From assembly GCA_022777285.1 (NCBI GenBank), contig JALFGN010000010.1, positions 1-54,315 of the forward strand: a DNA stretch of 54,315 bases, read 5' to 3'. A program made the translations under genes and the position numbers. Source of the DNA: Blautia sp. GTDB taxonomy: Bacteria > Bacillota > Clostridia > Lachnospirales > Lachnospiraceae. Positions 43,722 through 52,617 of the stretch are shown in pieces. Below the pieces are notes generated by a model. The model made no database searches. It saw only the letters and a program-made list of their open reading frames with translations, and was not told the origin of the DNA. The number at the start of each line of letters is the position of its first letter. Positions within the stretch are counted from its first letter, which is position 1.

Positions 43722-43756
43722 AGTGTACTGTGTATCCTAGTACACTTATAGTGTAC
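43722..43756. promoter_or_regulatory. YtrA-type operator(s) over the gntR-ABC promoter
   Basis: AGTGTA (43722-43727) and TACACT (43741-43746) are separated by exactly 13 bp, the inverted repeat I recall for Bacillus subtilis YtrA. A second, tighter palindrome, GTACACT-3-AGTGTAC (43740-43756), overlaps it and covers the -10. Confidence 0.75.
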
Positions 43757-43778
43757 AATAGGACACTGCATGTGTCAA
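43750..43778 (-). promoter_or_regulatory. Promoter of the gntR-ABC operon
   Basis: TTGACA (43773-43778) and TACACT (43750-43755), 17-bp spacing. The -10 lies within the operator palindrome, so regulator binding should block transcription. Confidence 0.75.
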
Positions 43779-43803
43779 CCATTTTATTGCATGATTCGAT
43801 CAT

Positions 43804-43844
43804 AAAAAACAGCACCTGGCAGATTTTTCAGGTGCTGTTTTTTA
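43804..43844 (-). terminator. Terminator of the aspartokinase-thioesterase unit
   Basis: AAAACAGCACCTG pairs with CAGGTGCTGTTTT over a 10-nt loop, with T/A-rich flanks. Confidence 0.88.
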
Positions 43845-43849
43845 CTTGC

Positions 43850-44266
43850 TCAATGTTTCTGCATGGCTGACAGAAACAGATTGTGTGCAGGAATGTCTGC
43901 ATGTTTCAGAGAAAGCAGATTTCCTTCTCTGTCAAGGAAGCAATGTTTGGAGTTTCCCACTGCGCGGATTTCTCCTGTTTCTGCATTTTTCACTTCATAG
44001 GACAGTTCCAGCCGAATGCCATTGTATTTTTCCACCCGTGTCTCGATGGATACGGTTTCCCCAAAACGGGTCATGGACTTATACTGGCAGTTTACTTCCA
44101 GTACAGGGCTTATGATTCCTTCTGCCTCCATCCGGTCATATCCCATCCCAAGCTGTTCCATCAGATCGGTTCTTGCTTCTTCAAACCACCGAATATAATT
44201 GGAATGATGCACGATTCCCATCTGATCGGTCTCATAATATTGTGTTTTGTGTTGATAGATCTTCAT
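43850..44266 (-). CDS. Acyl-CoA thioesterase, 4-hydroxybenzoyl-CoA thioesterase family (YbgC/FadM-like)
   Basis: 138 aa, a single hot-dog fold. The catalytic region YYETDQMGIVHHSNYIRWFEEAR holds the conserved Asp and the HHSNY turn. Members hydrolyse short or long acyl-CoA; the chain-length choice is not readable here. It follows the aspartokinase by 15 bp and shares its terminator, though no metabolic link between them is obvious. Confidence 0.88.
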   Translation of the reverse strand: MKIYQHKTQYYETDQMGIVHHSNYIRWFEEARTDLMEQLGMGYDRMEAEGIISPVLEVNCQYKSMTRFGETVSIETRVEKYNGIRLELSYEVKNAETGEIRAVGNSKHCFLDREGNLLSLKHADIPAHNLFLSAMQKH

Positions 44267-44281
44267 AACTTTCCTGTCTGA

Positions 44282-45604
44282 TTAAATCCGTGTTTCCACA
44301 AAAATATCATAGATTGCTTTTATAGCTGTTTCAAAGTCTTCGTTGCGCACACCGATGATCACATTCAGTTCACTGGATCCCTGATCGATCATTTTCACAT
44401 TGACATTTGCATGTGCAAGAGCCGCGAAGATTCTTGCTGCAGTACCTCTGTTGGCACGCATACCGCGGCCTACCACTGCTACCAGAGCCAGATCGGTCTC
44501 CAGTTCCATAAAGTCCGGATTGACTGCGCGGTGGATTCCTGCGATTACCTGCTGCTCTTTCTCTGCAAACTCATCCTGGTGAATGAATAAGGTCATTGTA
44601 TCAATGCCGGATGGAATGTGTTCAAAGGAAATGCCCTGTTCTTCCAGTACCTGCAGGACTTTACGGCCAAATCCGATTTCCGCATTCATCAGAGATTTCT
44701 CGATAAACAGAGAACAGAAGCCTTTCTTTCCTGCAATACCGGTAATGGTAAAGGCCGGTTTCTTACAGGTATCTTCCACAATCATGGTACCTGCATCTTC
44801 CGGTGCATTGGTGTTGCGGATATTGATCGGAATTCCTGCTTTTCTTACCGGGAAAATTGCTTCTTCGTGAAGAACGGTCGCACCCATGTAAGAAAGTTCA
44901 CGCAGTTCACGATAAGTGATGGTATCGATCACTTGTGGATTGTCAATGATTCTCGGGTCTGTTACCAGGAATCCGGAAACATCGGTCCAGTTTTCATAGA
45001 GGTCTACATCCAGGGCACCTGCAACAATGGAACCGGTAATATCGGAACCGCCTCGTGAGAAGGTCTTGACCGTTCCATCTTCCATTGCTCCGTAAAATCC
45101 CGGAACGACTGCATTTTCTTTATTCTTCAGATATTCTCTTGTCAGACGGTTAGTCATTTCCATATCGAACTGGCCTTCTCCGTCAAAGCGGATGATTTTC
45201 GCTGCGTCTACGAATTCATAACCCAGATATTCTGCCATGATCTTACCATTTAAGAATTCCCCTCTGGATGCAGCATATTCTTCGCCTGCATGGTTTCTGA
45301 AATTTTCTTCAATCATCTGAAACTCTTCTTCCAGTGACATGGAAAGTTCCAGGCCATTGATAATATCCTGATAACGTCCTTTGATTTCGCTGAGAATGGA
45401 ATCAAAATCAGACTGCCCTTTTTCAGCCGCCCGATAACATTTATAGAGAAGGTCTGTGACCTTGGTATCTGCGGAAAAACGTTTGCCTGGTGCGGAAGGA
45501 ACTACATATCTTCTGCTTTCATCTGCACGGATGATATTGCCTACTTTTTTAAACTGTTCTGCACTGGCCAGTGAGCTCCCGCCGAATTTTACTACTTTTC
45601 TCAT
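44282..45604 (-). CDS. Aspartate kinase
   Basis: 440 aa. It starts VVKFGGSSLASAEQFKKV, the amino-acid kinase signature, and has SRGGSDITGSIVAGAL in the ATP/aspartate site. Two ACT domains (about 300-440) begin near ITGIAGKKGFCSLF. It makes aspartyl phosphate for lysine, threonine and methionine. The long monofunctional form with regulatory ACT domains implies feedback control; which amino acid is unclear. No lysine riboswitch is apparent in the short leader (gap 45605-45702). Confidence 0.93.
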   Translation of the reverse strand: MRKVVKFGGSSLASAEQFKKVGNIIRADESRRYVVPSAPGKRFSADTKVTDLLYKCYRAAEKGQSDFDSILSEIKGRYQDIINGLELSMSLEEEFQMIEENFRNHAGEEYAASRGEFLNGKIMAEYLGYEFVDAAKIIRFDGEGQFDMEMTNRLTREYLKNKENAVVPGFYGAMEDGTVKTFSRGGSDITGSIVAGALDVDLYENWTDVSGFLVTDPRIIDNPQVIDTITYRELRELSYMGATVLHEEAIFPVRKAGIPINIRNTNAPEDAGTMIVEDTCKKPAFTITGIAGKKGFCSLFIEKSLMNAEIGFGRKVLQVLEEQGISFEHIPSGIDTMTLFIHQDEFAEKEQQVIAGIHRAVNPDFMELETDLALVAVVGRGMRANRGTAARIFAALAHANVNVKMIDQGSSELNVIIGVRNEDFETAIKAIYDIFVETRI

Positions 45605-45702
45605 TTTATCTTATCCTCCCTTAAGTTAAAGCATCAAAGTAAATATAGAACTAATAATAACTTTTATGCAAAAAAATGTCCAGTATTTTCTGTTTCTTTC
45701 GA

Positions 45703-46869
45703 CTATTTTTTTTCAAGTTCTGCAAGAAATGCCTGAATCCGGGAGAAGGCTGCTTTCAATTCTTCTATGGAGTACGCATAGGAAATACGGATAAATCCTT
45801 CTCCGCATGCACCAAATGCACTTCCCGGCACAACTGCCACCTTCTGTTTACGAAGCAGCTCTGTAGCAAATTTTTCGGAGGTCATGCCGAATTTTGAAAT
45901 ATCCGGAAAGATATAAAAAGCACCATAAGGTTCAAAACAGGGGATTTCCATTTCCTTTAAAATATGAAGAAGGAATCTGCGCCGCTGATCATAAGCGATC
46001 CGCATTTCCATGACATCCGGATTGCCGTTTTTCAATGCACTGATTGCTGCATACTGGCTGGTGGTCGGTGCGGACATAATGGCAAACTGGTGCAGTTTGA
46101 TCATTTCATGCATGATTTCCGCCGGTGCCAGGGCATAGCCAAGACGCCATCCTGTCATGGCAAAGGCCTTTGAAAAGCCATCGATGACAATGGTCCGTTC
46201 CCGCATACCCGGAAGGGATGCAATGCTCACATGTCTGGATTTATAAGTCAGTTCGCTGTAGATTTCATCAGAAATCACAAGAATATCATGGGAAATGATC
46301 AGATCGATCAACGCTTCCAGATCTTCTTTTTCCATGATTGCTCCTGTAGGATTGTTGGGATAAGACAGAAGCAGCACCTTGGTTTTCGGTGTGATGGCTG
46401 CCTCCAGTTCCTCCGGTGTCAGGCGAAATTCATTTTCTGCCTTTAAAGGAATCGTAACCGGAACACCCCCTGCCAGCTGAACACAGGGCACATAGGAGAC
46501 AAAGGCCGGTTCCGGAATAATCACTTCATCGCCCGGATCCAGTACGGTACGAAACGCAATATCAATGGCTTCACTTCCGCCCACGGTGACCATAACTTCT
46601 GACTCCGGTGCATAGGACACATGAATCTTCTTTTCCGTATAGCTGCAGATTTCCCTTCGCAGAGGCATCAGACCCGCATTGGAAGTATAAAAGGTTTTGC
46701 CGCCTTTTAAAGAACGAATGCCTTCTTCCCGGATGTGCCAGGGTGTATCAAAATCCGGTTCTCCCACCCCAAGAGAAATCGCATCCGGCATTTCACTTAC
46801 AATATCAAAAAATTTCCGGATACCGGAAGGCTTAATATTTTTTACTTTTTCCGTAACAAACTGTCTCAT
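45703..46869 (-). CDS. PLP-dependent aminotransferase class I/II
   Basis: 388 aa. It has VGEPDFDTPWHIREE, the cofactor lysine in DGFSKAFAMTGWRLGYA, and RISYAYSIEEL near the end. Fold type I aspartate/aromatic aminotransferase family; PatA-like by overall look, substrate not readable. Its start overlaps the end of the Lrp gene by 4 bp. An Lrp regulator paired with an aminotransferase is a common arrangement, so it probably responds to an amino acid. Confidence 0.92.
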   Translation of the reverse strand: MRQFVTEKVKNIKPSGIRKFFDIVSEMPDAISLGVGEPDFDTPWHIREEGIRSLKGGKTFYTSNAGLMPLRREICSYTEKKIHVSYAPESEVMVTVGGSEAIDIAFRTVLDPGDEVIIPEPAFVSYVPCVQLAGGVPVTIPLKAENEFRLTPEELEAAITPKTKVLLLSYPNNPTGAIMEKEDLEALIDLIISHDILVISDEIYSELTYKSRHVSIASLPGMRERTIVIDGFSKAFAMTGWRLGYALAPAEIMHEMIKLHQFAIMSAPTTSQYAAISALKNGNPDVMEMRIAYDQRRRFLLHILKEMEIPCFEPYGAFYIFPDISKFGMTSEKFATELLRKQKVAVVPGSAFGACGEGFIRISYAYSIEELKAAFSRIQAFLAELEKK

Positions 46870-47360
46870 AGGGTGATCACCATTCTTCCATCCTGTTTTT
46901 TCCTTGTGAGATTGACTCCCTGCTCTTTGTATTTGGTCAGCGTAAAATACGTCGCTGTACTCTGCACTTCCTCAATAGAAGCCAGATTCTCTGATACAAA
47001 GAGAGAAATATCTTTGATACTCTTTCCGCGAAGCAATACGAGGAAATCATAGGCACCGGACATGAGATAGAGTGTTTCTACCTGCGGATACTGATAAATC
47101 TGCTCTGCAATCTTATTATATCCATCTCCGCCCTGCGGGGTTACTTTCAGTTCGATCAGTGCAGTAACGGTATCATCATCCACTTTATCCCAGTTGATCA
47201 ATGCATGATACCCACAGAGAATGCCGTCTTTTTCCAGTCCTTCTATGGTTTCTTTCACTGTTTTTTCATCACTGCCTGTCATCACAGCAATTTCTTCTGC
47301 TGTCAGACGGCTGTTTCTTTCCAGAATGTTTAATATCTGTCGTTTCAAATCCTGCTCCAT
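46866..47360 (-). CDS. Lrp/AsnC family transcriptional regulator
   Basis: 164 aa. An N-terminal helix-turn-helix (ILNILERNSRLTAEEIAVMTG) is followed by an amino-acid-sensing RAM domain with LYLMSGAYDFLVLLRGK. It likely controls the translationally coupled aminotransferase. It lies 14 bp after xdhC and so may be the fifth gene of a six-gene unit. Confidence 0.92.
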   Translation of the reverse strand: MEQDLKRQILNILERNSRLTAEEIAVMTGSDEKTVKETIEGLEKDGILCGYHALINWDKVDDDTVTALIELKVTPQGGDGYNKIAEQIYQYPQVETLYLMSGAYDFLVLLRGKSIKDISLFVSENLASIEEVQSTATYFTLTKYKEQGVNLTRKKQDGRMVITL

Positions 47361-47374
47361 TTTCTTTTCACTCC

Positions 47375-48316
47375 TTATAATTTTTCAAAAAGGACCTTTA
47401 CCTGTCCTCCGCATACCATACCCAGAGTAGCTGCCTTCGAATTGGACAAGTTATATTCTTTTATGGCAAATCCCGAAGGATCGTCAAACGCTTTTGCTTC
47501 CTGGATGGCTGCATATTCCACACTGCCGCCTCCGATGGTTCCGTAAATTTTCCCATCCTTGCACACGATCATACGGGTTCCTTCTCCTCTTGGGGAAGAA
47601 CCGGATTTCTCGATCACGGTTACCATGGTATGGGCATCTTCATCCTGAATCCCCTCCAGAATCGAAGCTTCCAGTGTATTTCTCGGCTGCCGGTTTTTCT
47701 CCTGAATGATTTCTGCCGCAATGCTGACACCGATTTCTGTCGGTGTCTTTGCACCAATGGCAAGACCGATCGGTGAATGGATCCTGCCGATCACCTCTTC
47801 CGCATATCCTTCTTTTCGCAATTTTTCAAAAGATAAGGCAACTTTGCTGCGGCTGCCGATCATGCCCACATAATCCCGTTCCCGTTCCAGTACCGCCTTC
47901 AGGCAACTGTAGTCATACTGATGTCCTCTTGTAACAATGACATAATACGCATGATTTCCAAAATCATTTTCCCGGAAAAAGTCCGTAAATTCCATACAGA
48001 AGATCTCATCTGCCTGCGGGAACCGTTCTCGGTTGGCAAACTCCGGTCTTTCATCTACGACGATCACGCGAAATTCCAACATTTTCAAGAGCTGTACAAT
48101 GGACAAGGAAACATGTCCCCCTCCACATACGACTGCCTTTGGCTTTCCATAAAGTACTTCCCGGTACACACCGTTCTCTGGCAGACAGTTCCCTTCTTCC
48201 CTTGAAAGCATCCGTTTTTCTCCGGCATGTGGTCCTTCCAGAATCGTCTCCAGAATCACTTCATCCTGCTTTTGGAAACATTCTGCAATGTTCTGATACA
48301 TCTTTCTGTCTGCCAT
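47375..48316 (-). CDS. XdhC/CoxI family molybdo-enzyme maturation protein with swapped domain order
   Basis: About 313 aa from the ATG at 48316, with AAGGTGA upstream; the GTG at 48325 overlapping the previous stop is an alternative. The Rossmann part comes first (VVCGGGHVSLSIVQLL, VTRGHQYDYSCLKAVL, IHSPIGLAIGAKTP), and the XdhC/CoxI segment (VIEKSGSSPRGEGTRM, GTIGGGSVEY) is C-terminal. In classical XdhC the order is reversed. XdhC helps load sulfurated molybdenum cofactor onto xanthine-dehydrogenase-type enzymes. No such enzyme is in the window. Confidence 0.9.
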   Translation of the reverse strand: MADRKMYQNIAECFQKQDEVILETILEGPHAGEKRMLSREEGNCLPENGVYREVLYGKPKAVVCGGGHVSLSIVQLLKMLEFRVIVVDERPEFANRERFPQADEIFCMEFTDFFRENDFGNHAYYVIVTRGHQYDYSCLKAVLERERDYVGMIGSRSKVALSFEKLRKEGYAEEVIGRIHSPIGLAIGAKTPTEIGVSIAAEIIQEKNRQPRNTLEASILEGIQDEDAHTMVTVIEKSGSSPRGEGTRMIVCKDGKIYGTIGGGSVEYAAIQEAKAFDDPSGFAIKEYNLSNSKAATLGMVCGGQVKVLFEKL

Positions 48317-48321
48317 GCAGA

Positions 48322-49356
48322 TCACCTTCCTTTTCCGAAACCGCAGTTCGGGAATGTGCAGCGTTCACAGTTCAGGCAAAGTCCACCCTCTCCCAGTGCC
48401 GCCAGTTCGTCTCTTGTAATTGGATCATCTGCCATCAGTCTTGGCAGTACCAGGTCAAAAATCGTTCTTGCTGCATACATCACACATCCCGGAAGACCCA
48501 CGATTGGAATCCTTCTGCCGTCTTTCTCATAATAAGCGACCAGAAGCATCGCTCCCGGCAGTACCGGCGCGCCATAAGAGACAATCTCTGCTCCTGTATT
48601 CATGATGGCACCTGGTGTACAGTCATCCGGGTCTACACTCATACCGCCGGTACAGATGACAAGATCGGCTCCCTGGTCAATGTAATCCAGAATTGCTTCG
48701 GTAATATCTCCTTTGTCATCTCCGCTCAGAACCTGTCCCAGTACTTCCACCGGAAAATGGCTGAGTTTTTCCCGGATAACCGGACCAAATGTATCTTTTA
48801 TCAGCCCGTTCTTTACTTCACTTCCGGTTGTAACGATTCCTGCTTTTTTCTGTTTATACGGCAAAATCTGAAACAGCGGTTCCTCTCCTGCTGCCTCTTT
48901 TGCCCGTTTCATTTTCTCCTCTTCAATTACAAGAGGAATGATACGCATCCCTGCGATTTTATCCCCCTTCTTTACCGGGGTGTCTCCAAAGCGGCTGGCA
49001 ATCATCATTTCTCCCAAACCATTGACCGCACGTAGCCCTTCTCTTCGGATTTTTAACACACCGTCAATCTCTGCTGTCAGTTCTATCTTTCCTTCTTTGA
49101 TCTCTGACTCAGACATAAATTCATTTTTGCAGATATCCCGCAGAATCTCGGCCCCTTCATTCTCATGGAGAATTCCTTCCTTCTTCTCCCAGACATAAAG
49201 ATGCTCCTTTCCTACCGATAAAAGCACCGGAATATCTTCCTCGCGCACCACATGCCCTTTTCTGAAAACAGGCCCCTTCTTCTCCCCCCGTATAATCTGG
49301 GTGATATCATGGCACAACACATGCCCTACTGCTTCTGTTGTCTTAATTTCTTTCAT
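48322..49356 (-). CDS. MoeA-like molybdopterin-binding protein with C-terminal Cys cluster
   Basis: About 344 aa from the ATG at 49356, whose ATGA overlaps the MATE stop. The start KTTEAVGHVLCHDITQI and the MoCF domain with VTTGSEVKNG and CTGGMSVDPDD match molybdopterin-binding proteins in gene sets for selenium-dependent molybdenum hydroxylases. The C-terminus CLNCERCTFPNCGFGKG has four cysteines, likely a metal site. It differs from housekeeping MoeA by this tail and by context with XdhC. Confidence 0.88.
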   Translation of the reverse strand: MKEIKTTEAVGHVLCHDITQIIRGEKKGPVFRKGHVVREEDIPVLLSVGKEHLYVWEKKEGILHENEGAEILRDICKNEFMSESEIKEGKIELTAEIDGVLKIRREGLRAVNGLGEMMIASRFGDTPVKKGDKIAGMRIIPLVIEEEKMKRAKEAAGEEPLFQILPYKQKKAGIVTTGSEVKNGLIKDTFGPVIREKLSHFPVEVLGQVLSGDDKGDITEAILDYIDQGADLVICTGGMSVDPDDCTPGAIMNTGAEIVSYGAPVLPGAMLLVAYYEKDGRRIPIVGLPGCVMYAARTIFDLVLPRLMADDPITRDELAALGEGGLCLNCERCTFPNCGFGKGR

Positions 49357-50705
49357 AGTTTTGCTTCCCTTTCTTCTTTCTTTTCTTCTTCCTGCATTCT
49401 CCAGAGATAGGTGAGGATCAGTGGTATTGCAGCTGCCAGCCATGCGAGGGGATCTGCCCAGCAGATTCCGCGAAAAGACTGGATGTTCGCCGCATAAAAG
49501 GCTGCAACGGTTCGTGCAGCAAGTTCTGCCACACCTGCCATCATCGGCACAAATCCGAATCCCATGCCTTGCAGAATATTTCTGTAAATAAAAATACTTC
49601 CAAGGGGAATCATGAACGGTGTGATTGTGGCAAAATACATTTTACAGTAAGAAAGTACATCCGTCTGTCCTTGTTCAATGAACAGAAGTACCATGTATCT
49701 TCCAAAGAAGTAAAGGAGAAGACCGATGGCCGCTGCATAAACAGAGGACATCAGGGTGGATACCCTTGCACCTTTCCGAATCCGGTCAAGGCGTCCGGCT
49801 CCCATATTCTGGGAGGCATAGGTGGCCATGGTGACGCCAATGGAAATATAAACCTGATTCACCAGCTGCATGACTTTGGTAGATGCCGTAAAGCCGGCCA
49901 TTGCTCTGGCTCCGAAGCCATTCAGTGCGCTTTGCAGAATGATGATGCCGAGAGCGGTAATGGAAAACTGCAGCCCCATGGGAATGCCGACTCCCATCTG
50001 AAAACGGATTGCATTTTTTTCCAATTTTCGATGCTCCTTCTTTATATGAAGGAGAGGGACTTTCCGGATAATGTATACAAGGCAGAGAATACCGGAAATT
50101 CCCTGCGCGATAACCGTTGCCACAGCTGCCCCTTTTGTTCCCATATGAAATCCCAGAATAAACAGGAAATCCAGAAGAATATTCAGCAATGCTGCCAAAA
50201 TCAGAAAATATAATGGGATCTTACTGTTTCCAAGTGCCCGCAAAAAGCTGGCCAGCAGGTTGTATAACACCTGGGTCCAGATTCCCAGAAACATGATAGA
50301 CAGATACTGGTATGCATCGTTGTAAATGTCACTCGGTGTATTCATAAGATGCAGAATGCCCGGAAGTCCCAGTGTACTGACCAAAGTAAGTACAAGCGTC
50401 ATAAGTACTGCAAGGACGGAAGCGGAAAATATCGACTTCTTCATTCCTTCCATGTTTCCTGCCCCGAAGGTCCGCGAAGTAAGAACGGTAAATCCGGTTG
50501 ACAGTCCATTCAGAAAACCGAGAATCAGAAATACGAGACTGCCGGACATCCCAACAGCTGCCAGTGAATTGACCCCTACGAATCTTCCGACAATCACAGC
50601 ATCGACCATATTATAAAGCTGCTGGAATATATTGCCGATCACAAGGGGAATGGCAAAAAATAAAATCAGTTGAAAAGGACTTCCCTTTGTCAGATCCTTC
50701 TCCAT
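49353..50705 (-). CDS. MATE family efflux transporter
   Basis: About 450 aa with some 12 transmembrane segments. DLTKGSPFQLILFFAIPLVIGNIFQ at the N-terminus (first helix, residues 4-28) and FQQLYNMVDAVIVGRFVG are typical of the DinF/NorM clade found in Clostridia. It exports cations or drugs using Na+ or H+. The ATG at 50705 with GGAGGG upstream is preferred over 50714. Its stop overlaps the MoeA-like start, so the pair is translationally coupled. Confidence 0.9.
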   Translation of the reverse strand: MEKDLTKGSPFQLILFFAIPLVIGNIFQQLYNMVDAVIVGRFVGVNSLAAVGMSGSLVFLILGFLNGLSTGFTVLTSRTFGAGNMEGMKKSIFSASVLAVLMTLVLTLVSTLGLPGILHLMNTPSDIYNDAYQYLSIMFLGIWTQVLYNLLASFLRALGNSKIPLYFLILAALLNILLDFLFILGFHMGTKGAAVATVIAQGISGILCLVYIIRKVPLLHIKKEHRKLEKNAIRFQMGVGIPMGLQFSITALGIIILQSALNGFGARAMAGFTASTKVMQLVNQVYISIGVTMATYASQNMGAGRLDRIRKGARVSTLMSSVYAAAIGLLLYFFGRYMVLLFIEQGQTDVLSYCKMYFATITPFMIPLGSIFIYRNILQGMGFGFVPMMAGVAELAARTVAAFYAANIQSFRGICWADPLAWLAAAIPLILTYLWRMQEEEKKEEREAKL

Positions 50706-50728
50706 ATGTATCATACCCTCCAGTTTTG

Positions 50729-52096
50729 TTACTTTTTGCTCATATTTTTTAGTATTTGTCTAAACCGGATGAAAAACAGCGCTCCTGTCGTGGTAACTGC
50801 AAGTGCATCCGCCACCGGCTCTGCCAGAAAGACTGCCTTGGTCTTATCCGAAAAGAACACCGGCAAAATATAAATCGATGGAATCAGAAGAATGACTTTT
50901 CTCAGCAAAGCGAGGAAAATGGATTCTTTTGCTCTTCCCAGTGCGATAAAGGTCTGCTGACAGGCAATCTGAATTCCGAAAATACAGCTGACTGCCATGT
51001 AAATCCGCATTGCCCAGCAGGTGATCTCGGTCAGTTCCGGATCTCCGGTAAAGATCCCTGCAAAGATCTGCGGCACAAAAACGGCAATTGCCCAGATGGC
51101 AGTGGAATAGATCAGGCAGGACCGCAGAAGAAGGAAGAAGGCTTTTTTCACTCGTTCTTTATCCCCTGCACCGAAATTATAACTTACGATGGGCTGAGAT
51201 CCCTGGGTCAGTCCCTGGAGAGGCAGCATGGAAAACTGCATCACACTGGATAAAATCGTCATTGCCCCAACTGCCATATCTCCCCCGTACTTTAATAAAG
51301 AAGAATTAAAACAGATATTTAAGATACTCTCTGTAGACTGCATAATAAAAGGAGACAGTCCCAGCGCCATGCATGGAAGAAATACTTTCGGCTGTATTTT
51401 CATATTTTTTCGTTTCAGTTTCAGTCCAGTCTTTTCTCCCGTGAGGAAACGGATGACCCAGACTGCGGAAACTGCCTGCGAAAGGATCGTTGCCAGTGCC
51501 GCACCTCTGACGCCCATATGACATCCGAAAATAAAGATCGGATCCAGAATAATGTTACAGACTGCACCAATGACTACACTTAACATACTGACCGCAGCAA
51601 ATCCCTGGGCGGTAATAAATGCATTCATACCGAGCGCCGCCTGAACAAACAAGGTACCGGCTGCATAAATCCGCATATAAGAAGCCCCATATTCAATCGT
51701 ATTCTCACTGGCTCCAAACAGCAACAGCAGTTTTCTTGAAAAGATCATAAAAAATACAGTCAGGACAATTCCTGTAAAAAACAATGCAGTCGCACAGTTT
51801 CCCATAATCTTTTCTGCTTCCTCTTTGTTCCCCTTTCCCATCATAATAGACGCTCTTGGGGCACCTCCCATACTTACCAGGGCAGCAAACGCACTGATCA
51901 GCATGATCAGAGGAAGCGTTACACCCAAACCGGTAAGCGCCGCAGCTCCGGTTTCGGGAATATGTCCGATATACATACGGTCGACCATATTATACAGAAC
52001 ATTTACGACCTGAGCGGTAATAGCAGGCAGGGACAATCGGAAGAGCAATCCGCCTATGGGATCTTTTCCAAGATCTGCCTCTTTTCTGTTTTTCAA
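50729..52096 (-). CDS. MATE family efflux transporter (MepA-like)
   Basis: 455 aa with about 12 transmembrane segments. PIGGLLFRLSLPAITAQ, NMVDRMYIGHIPETG and QGSQPIVSYNFGA are characteristic of the MepA-type subgroup. The start is TTG at 52096 after AAAGGGGTGA. It is followed 23 bp later by a second, different MATE gene. No clear promoter lies between it and the pyrI terminator, so part of its expression may come from readthrough. Confidence 0.9.
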   Translation of the reverse strand: MKNRKEADLGKDPIGGLLFRLSLPAITAQVVNVLYNMVDRMYIGHIPETGAAALTGLGVTLPLIMLISAFAALVSMGGAPRASIMMGKGNKEEAEKIMGNCATALFFTGIVLTVFFMIFSRKLLLLFGASENTIEYGASYMRIYAAGTLFVQAALGMNAFITAQGFAAVSMLSVVIGAVCNIILDPIFIFGCHMGVRGAALATILSQAVSAVWVIRFLTGEKTGLKLKRKNMKIQPKVFLPCMALGLSPFIMQSTESILNICFNSSLLKYGGDMAVGAMTILSSVMQFSMLPLQGLTQGSQPIVSYNFGAGDKERVKKAFFLLLRSCLIYSTAIWAIAVFVPQIFAGIFTGDPELTEITCWAMRIYMAVSCIFGIQIACQQTFIALGRAKESIFLALLRKVILLIPSIYILPVFFSDKTKAVFLAEPVADALAVTTTGALFFIRFRQILKNMSKK

Positions 52097-52125
52097 TTTT
52101 ACTCACCCCTTTGTTTTCCTTCAAG

Positions 52126-52172
52126 ATAAAACAGCTCTGTTTTCCAAAGAAAACAGAACTGCTCTTTTTTGA
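52126..52172 (-). terminator. Terminator of pyrBI
   Basis: A fully paired 15-bp stem including G-U pairs (52130-52144 with 52149-52163) over a 4-nt loop, followed on the minus strand by TTTTATCTT. Confidence 0.8.
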
Positions 52173-52188
52173 CTCATCATCCATCGCT

Positions 52189-52617
52189 TTACTTGCGGCG
52201 ATATTTTTCCTCGCAGTAACGACAACGATATACCTCTTTTTTCGGATCTGCAAGAATGAATACATGATCCAGTTCCTGTTCAATCGATGTAATGCATCGT
52301 GGATTTTTACATTTGATTACATTTCTGATTTCTTTCGGAAGCTGCAGTTCTTTCTTCTCCACAATATTGCCATCTTTGATAATATTTACAGTGATGGTAT
52401 GATCAATGAATCCGAGAATATCCAGATCCAGACTGTCAATCGGGCATTCTACTTTGATAATATCTTTTCTGCCCATTTTCTGACTTCTTGCATTCTTAAT
52501 GATCGCCACACAGCAGTCCATCCGATCCAGCTGCAGGTCACGATAAATGGTCATACTTTTACCGGCTTTGATGTGATCCAGAACCACGCCTTCATTTAAC
52601 TGCCCAACATTTAACAT
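52189..52617 (-). CDS. pyrI: Aspartate carbamoyltransferase regulatory subunit
   Basis: 142 aa. An N-terminal allosteric domain ([15 protein letters not shown]) and a C-terminal zinc domain with four cysteines (CKNPRC ... CRYCEEKY) match PyrI. It binds nucleotides and tunes PyrB. Its start overlaps the pyrB stop by 7 bp. PyrI is frequent in Clostridia but missing from Bacillus. Confidence 0.95.
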   Translation of the reverse strand: MLNVGQLNEGVVLDHIKAGKSMTIYRDLQLDRMDCCVAIIKNARSQKMGRKDIIKVECPIDSLDLDILGFIDHTITVNIIKDGNIVEKKELQLPKEIRNVIKCKNPRCITSIEQELDHVFILADPKKEVYRCRYCEEKYRRK

